A DNA stretch of 64,000 bases, from NCBI GenBank assembly GCA_005406025.1, contig BGZK01000010.1:124001-188000 (forward strand), given 5' to 3'. A program made the translations under genes and the position numbers. The stretch's first letter is position 1. The number at the start of each line of letters is the position of its first letter. The notes under the pieces are model-generated. The model was not told where the DNA came from, did not search any database, and was given only the letters and a program-made list of their open reading frames with translations. Below, one piece after another: positions 46,450-58,110 of the stretch. The stretch comes from Eumeta japonica (lineage: Eukaryota > Arthropoda > Insecta > Lepidoptera > Psychidae).

Positions 46450-48650
46450 TGTTGTATTTAGTTCGACCGAAGTGTGTTGTCTCGATCGTCAGTACAGGCT
46501 CATTGTACGTATATAAAAGACGATGTGCGTCCGTGTGTTCGTATGCAATCTATTGTTACATTAATTATATAAGCATGGGTTGTATAATTATCTTAACTGA
46601 AGACAGCATTAACATACGAGCTTATAAGCCATGAGGTAGATAATTAAAATAAGCTCTTTCATCTCTATTCTATTATAATTATACAATCAATTATTATTGA
46701 TTGTACAATTGTAACATCGACATAATAGAATTATATCTATGTTGTCTGTCTATTGCTATTGTTTTGTTGGCAACATCCATTTTTTTTACAAATAGCTTTC
46801 TTTGTTGTTATGGAAATATCCAACTCCCGCATAAGACGTGTTAAGAAGATTAATTAGGGCACATATGTAATACTCTATAGTAAGTTTTTTAGGATATATA
46901 CCTATTTATTTAAATTTTCATAACATAAGTAATTAACAGACTCTTGCTCATTTTCTTATTTGCCCGAGGCTAATATATTTTTCTTCACAATTTTGCGTAA
47001 AATACATAGATATATATTTTATTTATAGATATACCTATACATAATATATAGATATACATTAGGTGTACACCTAATGCTACCTTTATACCTACAAAAAACT
47101 CCTCGATTTTTAATTCGCTTACCGACCCACAAGTTATTGCCTTATTTATTATTCTCTTTATTCAAAAATTGGGTTTTACTGTTTGTTTGGCTTCCGCACC
47201 TAATTAGGAAAAACCTGTACCAATACGGCATCACTCACACGTCTGACCGTCTGTGTGTCCAAGTTTATTTAAGAAACTGTTTAACAGATATATCCTTTAT
47301 ATGAAATAGGTATATACAACATGTCGACACCCATATGTAATTCAATATTAATGTCTAAGATAATAAGGAAAAATTTACTATACAGGGAGTATAAAAAGTA
47401 AAAACGAAAAAAAAAATCTAAATCCATTTAGATAATTTTTTTAATCTATTATGTGGTACGTCGTGTGAAAGAACATAAGGAAAATATTCTTAAATTTATT
47501 TTTTAATGTACTTATGTTGTTTAACTTTTGAGTAATATGCATTTAAATAGATTTAAAACTTTATATACTATTCCCTCTTTGTTTTAGAAATTTGCAATTG
47601 GAAAAAAATACTGAAATAATTACGGTAAATACAATTTTATTTATAATGTTGAAGGTATTTCGACATTATAAATATAACTTGAAAACATCGAAAATACATT
47701 TTATTCTTAATGTCTTTATTTTTTCATTATTCATCCATTTTGTTTGTAAACAATTTTTAAGGATGATAAAAGTTAATGAAACAAGTAATTTTGCCCTTCA
47801 AACTTAACGTTTGAAGTCTAATGCAACTAATATTGCTATTCTTTTCAAGGATTTTTAATTTTAATAATTAATTTGGTAATTATAGTCTTTGTTTAATCAA
47901 CACTTATTAGGTAAGTACATTTGTTTAGTAATTAAATTTAAAACTATAAATAAAGTCCCATCTCTCCATCTTACCCCTCGGGTAGGGCAAGATGAAGAAA
48001 TGAGACTTTGTATATTTTTTGAGAATTTTACATGCAGTAAAATGTGGAAAGCCGTCAACTTACGGTCACTGGCAAAGTTCACAAGTAAAAACCGCATCTT
48101 TGTCTGAGGGACGGAAAATATTTTTGCTCTTAACAGTTATCTACCCTATCTTACCCCCTTGTACCTAACGAATTGTAGTAAACTATTAAAAAAAAAACAA
48201 ATATACTCCCTAACCTGATGGCGTGATTGTTAAGATATAAAAATAACTTTCCACCATATATATATGCTTGTGATATTTAGGCAACAAACACAAACCAATT
48301 GAAAAGCAAAAAATGCAAATAAAATATCACAAAAATCAGTTTTTTTTTTTGCAATCAAATAATAAAGCCAGTCGTACTTAATTGAATGACCTCATGGTGA
48401 CACTTCGGTATGCGCTAGCGCGGTCCTTACAAGTCAGTTGATTCGCTTTATAAAGTCGCCATCACATCTTGCTCCCCTAAGCTTTTCTATTTTTATTATA
48501 TAAGATAATATTGTATGATATCCTATTAAAATATTACACATGCGCTTTAATTTCAGATGTCCATAACTAGATGTTGCTACAGGTAAAATTAAATAGTAGG
48601 GGTAATGTTACCAACGACTTTGGACGTGAAAATAAAAAGTATAAGTATGT
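46450..48650. other. AT-rich non-coding stretch
   Basis: Seen: an 18-bp perfect palindrome ATTAGGTGTACACCTAAT at 47058-47075, and two 'atcttaccccc'-type segments (47965-48000 and 48145-48165) that may be ends of a decayed repeat. Plus frames at 47074-47304, 47592-47807 and 47889-48107 lack motifs. Confidence 0.5.
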
Positions 48651-48654
48651 ATAA

Positions 48655-48715
48655 ATAAAAACTGTTATTGCTACCGAGCTTATAATTCACGGGCGCGACT
48701 CGCACTTGGCCGGCT
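48655..48715 (-). mobile_element. end fragment of the 23.4-kb repeat family
   Basis: 'gggcgcgactcgcacttggc' and 'cggcttgg' are the reverse complement of the family's start ('cggccacgtgcgag...' at 23384). Only this end is present. Confidence 0.55.
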
Positions 48716-48773
48716 TGGCTTATGTAAATAAAGACATCCAACAATCTTAGATTCTCACGTGATAAGGCAGGCT

Positions 48774-48779
48774 TTTATT
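48774..48779 (-). terminator. AATAAA polyadenylation signal
   Basis: AATAAA on the minus strand (gcAATAAAAgcc), 71 bases beyond the stop codon of the cysteine-rich frame, at a normal position for a 3' UTR. Confidence 0.5.
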
Positions 48780-48849
48780 GCGTGGGCAATGTTCACTGAA
48801 CATTTCTGGATTCTCATTAACAAGAACACGTGTTATGTGTATGACGTAT

Positions 48850-49080
48850 TTATTGCTTTTTGAAGTACACTCTCTCATCACAAACAGTCGATGAATGACC
48901 TCCGTTATATTCTTTTATGATTTTAGGACAGCACCCATCCACTGGCATCACCGTAATGCGATATCCATCGAAGGCAAAGCCTCCGAGCCTGCAGTATTGC
49001 ATGCGAAATTTTTTAGCACTCGGTTCATATAGCTGTCTAATACAGTGCCGATTTGCCCGTAAGCAATTTCTAATTATTCT
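48850..49080 (-). CDS. candidate terminal exon of a small cysteine-rich protein
   Basis: The minus frame is open from just after a TAG (49083-49081) to a TAA (48852-48850), 76 codons; the first in-frame ATG (49002) would give 50 residues. Six cysteines occur in the order C-x6-C-x16-C-x19-CC-x15-C, within blocks such as RNCLRANRHC, FRMQYCRLGGFAFDGYRI and PVDGCCPKIIKEYNGG. GC content and third-base use are well above the flanks, and an AATAAA follows at 48779-48774. This suggests the last exon of a spliced, probably secreted gene, with TTTTGATAG just upstream as a weak acceptor. The 'YC...GCCPK' layout loosely recalls arthropod single-VWC-domain peptides, but one expected cysteine (after GG...G) is a tyrosine, so the family is unproven. 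No signal-peptide exon was found to its right. It could also be a decayed gene copy. Confidence 0.5.
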   Translation of the reverse strand, partial: RIIRNCLRANRHCIRQLYEPSAKKFRMQYCRLGGFAFDGYRITVMPVDGCCPKIIKEYNGGHSSTVCDERVYFKKQ

Positions 49081-49084
49081 CTAT

Positions 49085-49400
49085 CAAAACTCATAAATTT
49101 TCATAAATTGGGAAGACACTGTCTTCAGTTCCATTTTGAAAAATTGGCTTTTCATCAGATATTGCCGGTTTAGGGTCCTGAGAATGTATTTTGACCATTT
49201 TCCGAATTTGTGGATGTGTGTGCGTGTGTTGAAGTTTTCAGAAGAATGTTTCTTTTGAAATAATTCTTAGACGTACTCCACCGATCGACATCGAAATCTA
49301 ATAAGCTTTTTCTCCCATACAGTTGTATTAATTACCGTAAATTGCATAAAAATGGAGTGGTTTGTTCAAGAGGTATCGCTGTAGGAAAATTTTTAAAAAC
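49085..49400. other. non-coding stretch right of the cysteine-rich exon
   Basis: No further exon recognised; would be the intron just upstream of the cysteine-rich exon if that gene is real. Confidence 0.4.
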
Positions 49401-49402
49401 TG

Positions 49403-49640
49403 TTTTTAGGGTTCCGAGCCAAAATGGTAACGGAACCCTTATAGTTTCGTCATGTCCGTCCGTCTGTCCGTCTGTATGTTACAGAAATTTTATTCAAAAA
49501 CTACAAGACGTATATTGATGAAATTTACAGTGTAGGTGTCTTGTTTAAGTCGCTATTTATTTGACAGTTAAATAACGAAATAAATATTTCCAGGAGAGGC
49601 ACTCCATACGTGTGACAGAAGCTGAAAAAAATATTTTTCA
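49403..49640 (-). mobile_element. partial copy of the 23.4-kb repeat family
   Basis: Starts 'tttttagggttccgagccaa' and '...ggtaacggaacccttatag', then 'gtccgtccgtctgtccgtct'. It is the reverse complement of the family's right end. The inner part diverges, and decayed sequence may extend to about 49900, where a short GT run (49763-49777) lies. Confidence 0.55.
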
Positions 49641-49899
49641 GTAAACACCAACATGTGGTACATATTTCGACAATCCTTTTAAAAAACCTTTAAGGCTTTT
49701 AAGCAATTTTTCTGATTATGTGAATAATTTCGGAAATAATCGCTTCGAAAATTTCAGAAATTGTGTGTGTGTGTGTCCTTCTGTTTTCTAAACCGTATGT
49801 TCAAAATAGCGCTACCTTAACCGTATGTTAAGGTAGGGCTTAATACTTGCTATCAATTAAAATTATTTTGAAAATGTTTTTGAGTTGTTGCCGAAAAAC

Positions 49900-50775
49900 T
49901 GCGCTTCTCAACAAAAGAACGTACGTGCCACAAAGATACGCTCTTTTGCTAATGCACTTTAGCTTGCACTAATTTAATAGTAATAGTCGACACGCCTACT
50001 TGTTTTTCTAACTATAGGCTACTAAAGTCCTTATAACTATTCTGCGCGGGAAACATGTAAAAAGTGTAACAACGTACTTTTTTCATCTGTAGTGCATTTC
50101 TATGTAATAACGGCTTCATAACCCTATAATGAGCATGGTCCGACATGCTCTTAGCCAGTTTTTTTTATAATATTTTTTAATTATTCTAGCAATTAATTTC
50201 TTCTTATTGTTTTTCTCCTTAAAATATAACGTCGATCAACGCAAACGATATTAAAATAAGTGAGTTAGTTAAATTGGAGAGATAGGATTATGGATGGACA
50301 TAGGAAAATATGAAATCGTGTAAATCTTTTTTAATATGACTTAAAAAAAAATAAGGTACACATTTCTATTAAATGAAAAATAGAAAAAGGTTAATGAATT
50401 ACCCAATAATTTTTAAAATTTCTTCACAATATATATCTTCACTTTGCTATCCAAATCATAGAGTCTTAGAACCTTATAACCTATTAAGTCCTTCTTGATG
50501 TATTTTTTTTATCGTAAAGTATACATTGCACGAGAAAGCGTGATATTTATTGATTTATTGACTATTTCAACAGAATAAGTTTAACCATTATGTAGCTCTC
50601 GTTTGTTTACTATTGTTTTTAAACAATAGGTTCATAATTTTGATGACTGGTAACGAATTCTGTTAATATAAAAAAAGGAAAATAAGTGATTACTTTTATT
50701 TATAACTAAAATTGAAGAAAAAGTTACTCTCGATATGAATGTTATTTTTTTTCTGGACGGCATAGCTCATGATGG
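49900..50775. other. AT-rich non-coding stretch
   Basis: No feature identified. Confidence 0.6.
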
Positions 50776-50776
50776 C

Positions 50777-50884
50777 AACCCTTAGTGATATACCAACCCT
50801 TAGTGATATACCAACCCTTAGTGATATACCAACCCTTAGTGATATACCAACCCTTAGTGATATACCGACCCTTAGTGATATATA
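50777..50884. repeat. 18-bp minisatellite, six copies
   Basis: Unit AACCCTTAGTGATATACC repeats without change at 50777, 50795, 50813, 50831 and 50849. The sixth (50867) starts GACC and ends in ATA. The near-perfect identity points to recent expansion. Each frame contains stops, so it is not coding. Confidence 0.95.
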
Positions 50885-50889
50885 TTAAT

Positions 50890-53430
50890 GAATGAATAAA
50901 GTAACTGACTTCGCTTATTTTTAATTATTGTTATTATTGTTGTGACAATAAGTTTCACAAAATACAATTTCATATTTTTGACTTTACCAATGAGAGATTG
51001 ATTTCTTTGTTATTAAAAATATTTTTAAAACTTCAGTTGCTGCCAATGAAATGCAGAGAGCCTGAAAAATAACCTATAAGCGCGTTTTTCAAGAAAAAAA
51101 AGTTTCAATGAATGACTGAATAACTAAATAAATAAATTAATTAAAGACATATGAAGCTTTATTCCCGAATACGTTAGTTTATTATGGTTTTGTGAGTATC
51201 GCCACAGAATAATAATAAATTAACGTATAGTATTACAGAGACCAAAAAATATAAGTGCCTCTATATTCTATTTCCAGTATCTAAGTACAATTTCTTTTTT
51301 ATGATGGCTCAAAAAATAATAGTAGTTCAGTAAAAATAATATTCAATAGTTAATTAAAATTAAAAAAAAAATTCAAATAATTAATTAAAAAGATTTCGAA
51401 TCAAAATATACATATACAAAAAAAAACATTTTTTTATAATAAGGTATACTAATTGAAATAAAAATTGAATAAAATTATGTATATATATATCCATAAAATG
51501 ATAAAAATAATCCACCATTCATCATAAAAAAATTGCAATAAAGAAAATTGCAGTGCTTCAACTGGCAGCAGTTCAAATGCTAATTGAAATCTCTGGCAAC
51601 TTCTTTGTTGATATACCTAAGCCACGGCGAAAATTGTAAAAAATCATAGCGCGAATTTAATCTCTTCTTAAATTAATTGTAATGCCGACACACAATTTTC
51701 AAAACGATGTCACAATGGAAAAACAACTACACAAACAAACTGAGCCCGACTCCCAAGGAGTTTCATTTTTATAAATCTCAATTGTTTATCTAATGTTCTT
51801 ACTACAAGAGGCCAATTCTAGATATAAGTATGACCCATGAAATACACACGATAGATCCAGCAGTTTTAGTTTGACCTTGATATACATGCATGCTGACGTT
51901 TTTGATGTGTCACACGAAAAATTAATAATGAGAACCGCTTTTGAAAATTTGTTGACATTAGTTAAATTAGTTTTGATTATCTATCAGTTCTTATTAAACT
52001 GTACTCAGTTTAATAAGAACTTATTACTTATTAAAAAGTTCAAACTTAAAGACATTTTTAATTATATGCAAAAAAGTAACTAATCTAGGAAATATTGTTA
52101 CTATTTTAAAAATTTATTGTGTTTTTCTAGGAAATACTAAATCATTTTTATGTGATAAGTTATTTAAAATTTATTATTTTAATCGCTATTTGGAAGAAAC
52201 TAGTGGAGAAAAATGTGGATTGCTTGGGAAAATAGGGTATAAAATTTAAACGATATTACAAAGGAGAGTGTTCAGCTATGAGCACATAGATTTATACAGA
52301 AGAGAGCTTATATATATATATATATATAACACTGTGTATGAACTTTGTGAGAGGCATGATCAAAGATTCACTTTGGTTCAAAAATGTTTACTGAACAAAC
52401 TCCAAGGATAATATTCTCGTGGATGGGGTCAAGTCGGAGGCACTGCTATCTAGTTTCAAAACTTTCGCATGTTATGGTTACTGTCTGTGATCTTTAATAA
52501 AATATTTGCTATATGCACGCCCCCTCCGATGCGCCCTTGGCTGCCCTAACTGTGTACTGTGCCATTATAGTGCACGTATACTAAAATATTAAGGTTATAT
52601 TAAAGTATGAATATACTACATCCGCGTACTTTTTTACGTACGCCTTCTCACAAAAAAAGCGATACTTCATTGTTGAACGGTGTAGAGCGCAAGTTCACGC
52701 AAGATAATGTTTGAAAATCTGCAGTCTGAAATCCATTAACTTAGTTTCTGTCGTGCTATTTTTGTTATTAACTTTCAGTGATCATTTTTGGTGAGGTGAC
52801 TTTTTTGATGTTTATTTCATTTTTATTTCAAACATTCACTGATTAGGTACCGTATGTGTCAGAATCTACTACATATACTGTCCTGCATTGATTACGGAAC
52901 AAATAATTACCCTTTCAAATATTTTATTAAATGATAAATTGTTCATTTAATGTTTGCTTCATTTTAAAAGATAGTCCCTTTTGTAAATGATTGTCTTAAA
53001 AATGTATAAGAAATCAAATGTGACAAATAATTTAGGTACTTACAGCAATTCGTTCTTAAAGAATTCAACTTATAGACAATCTTTACTAAAAATTAGTTTC
53101 ATCGGTCACATAACAAAGATGCAGCTTATATGGACTTTTTTTACTTAAATTAAGTTAAACGAAATTCATGTAAAGAAAATGTTTAAGCTTTCATTTAAAT
53201 AGTAACTCTCCCCCCACTCCCAAGTACAGAATTAATCTTCACATAATCTCCCTAATAATTTTCTTAAACAAGAACGTGTCTTTATATTATGTGCTGCAGT
53301 AGTTGTACAGTGTATAAGTATAGAAAATTAAATTGTTCTCTAGTAAATGTAATAAAATAATATTGCTTACAATGACGAGTCTATAGCGCCTAAATCGTAA
53401 AACAATTGTAAATTCAACAATAATTTATTT
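50890..53430. other. AT-rich non-coding stretch
   Basis: A TA run at about 52309-52328. Otherwise no feature. The plus frame 51871-52083 is Leu/Lys/Asn-rich and unconvincing. Confidence 0.55.
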
Positions 53431-53439
53431 TCGCGTAGA

Positions 53440-53610
53440 TGAATCGCCGCCAGCGGGTGGGCCAAAGATAAAAAAGAGCAACCCTAAAAAAGACATGGCG
53501 CCAAATGTCGCGCCGGCGCAATTAAAATAGCGCCAAAATAGATAAGAAAGTCATCCGAAAGGTGATAACGCACTCTGCGCTTAACAGATGGCACCGAAGT
53601 ACGTTTTTTA
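53440..53610. promoter_or_regulatory. GC-rich island with two E2F consensus sites
   Basis: TTTGGCGCC (minus, 53505-53497) and TTTTGGCGC (minus, 53538-53530) both fit TTTSGCGC and lie 33 bp apart in the same orientation. Paired E2F sites are typical of replication and cell-cycle gene promoters (established). The overlapping minus frame 53690-53484 begins with ATG but matches nothing known. Confidence 0.35.
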
Positions 53611-53699
53611 CACCGTGGAAGGAAACTCAAAGAACGCGTTTCCGTTGTTTTTTTTATCGTTAAAAATAGTTCAAAAATTAAACATGGCATTCAATTTAA

Positions 53700-54820
53700 A
53701 ATTCATTTGAAAATAGTTAGTTTATGTGACATAAATTTTTACTATAAAAATATGAAAAGTATTTCATATTTATACCTATTTATGTCCGATATGAGGCTTG
53801 TAAACAACGTATATGAGAAATGTTCTATGAAATGCTATACCATAAATTGTACATTCGATTTGACTTTTGATTATCACGAGCAATAATTAATTAGGTATAA
53901 TAAAAGGGTTTATCTTGTAATAAAGCAAATGTAATATAAGCAAACGGATATTCAAAAGCTATTAACATTCTAGACGTATGTATTTTGTTTCCCGTAGTAC
54001 ACTCGCCTTTGTAGTCAACTGTATATGATAGGTGTATAGGTTTTAAAGCTTCTCTTAAAGGCATAATTTATTATAAAAATAGGAATTGGAAAATATTTGT
54101 TTATTTTTCTGCTTCAATAAACGCATATATCTTTGGATGTCATATGTCTCTACATTGACGGATATCTTACAGGCATATGTATTTATGTTTTTAAGAAACA
54201 ATAATTAAATAAGTAGGTATCACGTAAGTAGAGTTAATCTTTAATTTCGAATCCTCCCATTAGACAAATGAATTAGAATATATGTATTTTATATAAAAGG
54301 ATAATTAGAGATAAAATGTATTTTTTTTAATTTATCTTATTAAATAATATATGAATATGTTAAAAGTGTCAAAAAACAATAAGTTTAATTGAATGAAATA
54401 GTAAAAATTAAATATTTTGTTTTTATCATTTTTATGAGAAATTAACGAAATTTAAATTTGAATTATTGCGCTTATGTAAAAACTGAGATTAATAAATTTT
54501 TTAATAGCAGAAAAAATAAGCTTACGTACCTAATATTAAAACAATGACTTATTAAAAGTATAGCAAATTTTTGTGCAACTTTAAAATGATCTTTTCAAAA
54601 ATTTATAATTAACTAGATAGATTTAGGTTGAAATAACTTATTAAAATATAATTACTCAGAAACACGATTTTGTGTATGTAAAAGTCGAATCCTACACTAA
54701 AATGTCAAACATTCTACAGAAAGATATTTACTTATTTCAATAAGCATTTTTTTTAGTGACAGCAACTAAATGTATTAAATTAAGAATAATCAGGAATTAG
54801 GGTGCCGATAGACACACGAG
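53700..54820. other. very AT-rich non-coding stretch
   Basis: No feature identified. Confidence 0.6.
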
Positions 54821-54829
54821 AAATCCCTA

Positions 54830-55100
54830 CGGCCAATTATAAATACCTCTCTTATCTCCGCCTCTCGTTAAACTCCCAAGACATAAAACGTTTTTTGTCC
54901 CGTCGCCCCGGCGCCGGCGCCGCGATGTGTGAGGCCGGCCTTATATAGGGTTACGTGGAATAACAAAGTGTCTGTCTGTATTTATGTTTTTGGGATCTTT
55001 CTCTCGTATAGTAAGTAGCTCACACGTGTCGAACTGCTAAGACTCGCGTCGAAAGCGCGCGCACATTCGAGTGCAGACATTCACAAATACAATAGTACAC
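54830..55100. promoter_or_regulatory. GC-rich island with TATA-like box
   Basis: CCCGGCGCCGGCGCCGCG (54907-54924) is followed by CCTTATATAGGG (54939-54950), near a CArG box (one A/T too many) or a TATA box. No TCAGT initiator occurs at the expected distance. Further CpG-rich sequence lies at 55040-55065. Confidence 0.35.
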
Positions 55101-55784
55101 AGCTTTTCAATGTACGAGTTTTGCGATCACAAAAGAGTACGTTCGTATAAACAGAGACATTCGTGAAGTTGAATGTACAATAATTGAGTCTTTATTTTGA
55201 TCGAGGCAATTTTTAAATTCCATGGGTGAATGTGAGTTTAATATGAAGTAAATATTATGAGTGGATATACCTCAACAGCATATAGATTGGTCAAAGCCTG
55301 ATATAACACATACCTCCATTTGAGTGGGGAAACTTGTAAAACAACAGCGGACCTTTCTATAAGTGGGGATATTCATGAACTTAAACTGTGTAATTGCTTT
55401 CATGTAAGCGGGGTTATTTAAGACCATAAAATTGTGTATACCTTCATTAGAATAAGACTTCCTTTTGATGTATCAATCGAATTACTAATTTAAAATATCA
55501 AATAATTCATTTTTAAACTAATTATCCGCAGCAGGTTTTTGAGAACTAAAAGTATATATAAATGTTCAATTTATTACAAGTTAATAATATAAAAAAAGGA
55601 AATATATACATAAATTTTTACAAATATTTAAAGGTTAATATTCTTGTTATAGTATATTTTTTTCCTTTTTATATCTCGATAATTTGAAAATTTTCCTAGT
55701 AAACATGCAAAGCATTTCATAGCTAATTTATTTTATTACATCCCCTTAACTGAATCATGATATTATAACCAGTATCTTCAACTA
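55100..55784. other. AT-rich non-coding stretch
   Basis: No feature identified. Confidence 0.55.
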
Positions 55785-55865
55785 ACTTTAGTTAACTAGT
55801 TACGTGACTACCTAGTTAGCTAGCTAACTAGCTATCTAGTTAACCACCTAACTATTTAACCAGTA
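55785..55865. repeat. degenerate CTAACTAG tandem repeat
   Basis: Around ten imperfect units related to CTAACTAG/TAGTTAAC. Because the unit is self-complementary, the array is palindrome-rich. Confidence 0.75.
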
Positions 55866-56005
55866 CCGAGTTGGAAACTTAAATCAACTTGAATCAAGCA
55901 TATAGATGAATTCGCTGTAAGGTACGCTAAGTCGGTTGCTGTTTTTTCAGCATCGAGTTATTTTGTGTTCTGAGAATTAAGGTAATACGACTTGCTTTCA
56001 AACTA

Positions 56006-56300
56006 TTACACGAGCAACTTATGGCATTCTCTGCACTGCCTACACCTACGATCGGCAAATAATGTAAACCTTTTTCTAGATCCATGCATTATGTTACTAT
56101 AGTGAGTTATGAGCATTAATTGCACAATAGGCGTGGTCCGAAAAAGCTTTGATTTTTGATCCACAAGAAATATTTCAATTACTTCCATGTCTGTCTGTAC
56201 GCCCCGGTCTTCTAACTCCACCAATTTTTCCATCGATCCTGAGGATAATATGTAGGGAGCAGACTCATTTGAAATTCCATCATACATCTTGTTATAAGAT
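56006..56300 (-). other. 93-codon minus frame, possible coding remnant
   Basis: Minus frame from ATG (56287) to TAA encodes a peptide with acidic and basic segments and a terminal CRQCREC cysteine cluster. The block MEKLVELEDRGVQTD reads like genuine protein, and composition is more balanced than the flanks. It is open four codons upstream of the ATG to a TAA. No family is recognised; a transposon ORF fragment or a small gene are both possible. Confidence 0.35.
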
Positions 56301-56399
56301 TACGAAACAAAGAAATTTAAAAGTAGTTTTCCATTATTAAAATTAAGTAGTATTTTTTTTAGGATAACACCATTGCGTAGCTTTTTTTAAGCATTTTTA

Positions 56400-56645
56400 A
56401 AAAGCAAACGAACATGCGAGCCATCAGGGAACAGTATTCATCGTCTGCCATGACGTTCGCAAATCTAGACTAGTCACCAGTGCCTTACCGGACTTTTGAG
56501 TAGGAATAGGATAGGATGAGTGGAGTGATGGTGGGAGGAGTATGCCACCTGAACTCTCACTCGCTAAACGAAACTGAACAGTAAAAGCTGTTACTTTACA
56601 TGTGTACAATGTGAGAGTGCGGTATCTGATGGGTCGAGCAGGGTT
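56400..56645. other. GC-richer block, perhaps a dispersed repeat
   Basis: Balanced-composition block with purine-rich 'gaataggataggatgagtgg' and an inverted 'aacagtaaaagctgtt' (56577-56592). No second copy is in the window. The minus frame 56609-56424 is unrecognised. Confidence 0.25.
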
Positions 56646-56685
56646 ATTTTCGTGCTGTATCCAGTTTGACTACAGTACGGCTGCA

Positions 56686-56735
56686 GCTTTTTTAAAAGCT
56701 ATCTAAAGTTATCTTTAGATAGCTGTTAAAAAAGC
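56686..56735. repeat. 23-bp hairpin, one mismatch, 4-nt loop
   Basis: Arms 56686-56708 and 56713-56735 pair except for one A/C change (AGCTATCTAAAG / CTTTAGATAGCT inner stem). The loop is TTAT. Structurally like the 44.26-kb hairpin. Confidence 0.9.
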
Positions 56736-56739
56736 ATTA

Positions 56740-57940
56740 AAAGCGCTTTAAAAATCTTAAATCATACCTTCTCCTAGGTGTATGTTGGAAGTTATAAGGT
56801 TCCAAATTAGTTGACTAAATATTTCTTTATATAATTTTCGAATAAATTTTCAATTATGTATTTTGAGAATCTAATAAAATTCCGACAACAAAAGCCTATA
56901 AATACTTTGATTGAAAATTATTTTGAACAAATCAGGCTGATTTTTCTAAGTATCTTAAACTTTCACTTGTAAATGGGAACAAGCTAAAAATACTGACCCA
57001 TATGAACACATATGTATGCCAGTATCTATTGTCCAAATAATACGATACTTAGTATTAAATGGATCATATAACTGTATTTAATACGACAGGTGCGTAATAA
57101 CTATTAATGATGTTATTTGCTGAAATTATTTTAAAGTTATTTATCATATTTGTATAAAGCGATATGTTAAGCGTTTGAGTAACTAGAATTTAGTGCAATT
57201 TCAAACTTTGTTTAGTTGCGTTCGTTAATGTAGATCCCTAAATGCCGAAAAAACAAATTTGATTTGAAAAATCAAGTCAAGTTAAACTGATGGTATTTCA
57301 CTAGATATATAAAAAAGGTTAAATACGTTTTTTACAAAAATACCAGAAATATGAAAGTATTTTTCGGTTTAACTACACAAAATTCTATACTTAATAAAAT
57401 CGTAAGGAAGCCAAATCTGTAAATTAATTACTTTTTTAAAAAACGGTATGTACTATATACATTTTATATACCTCTAAACAGCTGCTTTTAAATTTTCTGC
57501 ATATTTGTCTGTTTTTTCAAGCATCACTCAAAAGCTAATGGACAGATTTCAACAAAACTTTTATTATCACGATACATTTCCTAAAAGCTAATTTTCTAAA
57601 AGAGAGCAAATTCAAAGTATTCCCTCTCTTTAATTTAAAATACCCACTGAACAGATTTAGATAAAATGGTACCCACCTAAAGTTAGATTTTTTAAAAGTA
57701 CAAGTGTCGTAGAAAGAATGCGTCCATACGTCCGCAGCGGCTTTGAAGAAAACTATAACATGAAAGCTAAGATATTCGATGAGCAATGAAAGATAACCAA
57801 GAAATTAAGAACAGTGTTAATGTCTTTTTAAAATGTTATGTTTCATAACCACCATACGAATGGGTTACATTTAATAGTAAATAATTATATTCCTCGAAAT
57901 ATTATTTCAATTATAATTTTGTACGAATATTGGACAATAC
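56740..57940. other. AT-rich non-coding stretch with weak repeat traces
   Basis: 57525-57680 has two segments resembling the 'aaaactactgaacggattt' repeat (agctaatggacagatttcaa; ccactgaacagatttagata), likely very old copies. Confidence 0.4.
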
Positions 57941-57954
57941 CAATTCAATGCACT

Positions 57955-58110
57955 GTTATCGGCGCGGCTATCGCCGGCCGGAAGAAGGGATCTCGTTCAA
58001 TCTATGGCGCGATGACGTCACTGCCGGTCAGCCACTTCCGTTTCCGGCCAGGGCGGGAACGACGGTCCGATTTTAGGGTTGGTCAAGACTCGGGGAAGAA
58101 GATTTCCTGA
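57955..58110. promoter_or_regulatory. GC-rich island with CRE and ETS-type sites
   Basis: Contains GCCGGCCGGAAG (ETS-like CCGGAAG, 57976), an exact TGACGTCA at 58013-58020 and CACTTCCG (58032). The plus frame 57838-58110 is open across it but its 5' half is AT-rich and its product unrecognised. Candidate promoter or enhancer. Confidence 0.35.

Noticed and set aside
54939..54950. SRF CArG box
   Set aside because: CC(A/T)7GG has one base too many for the CArG consensus.
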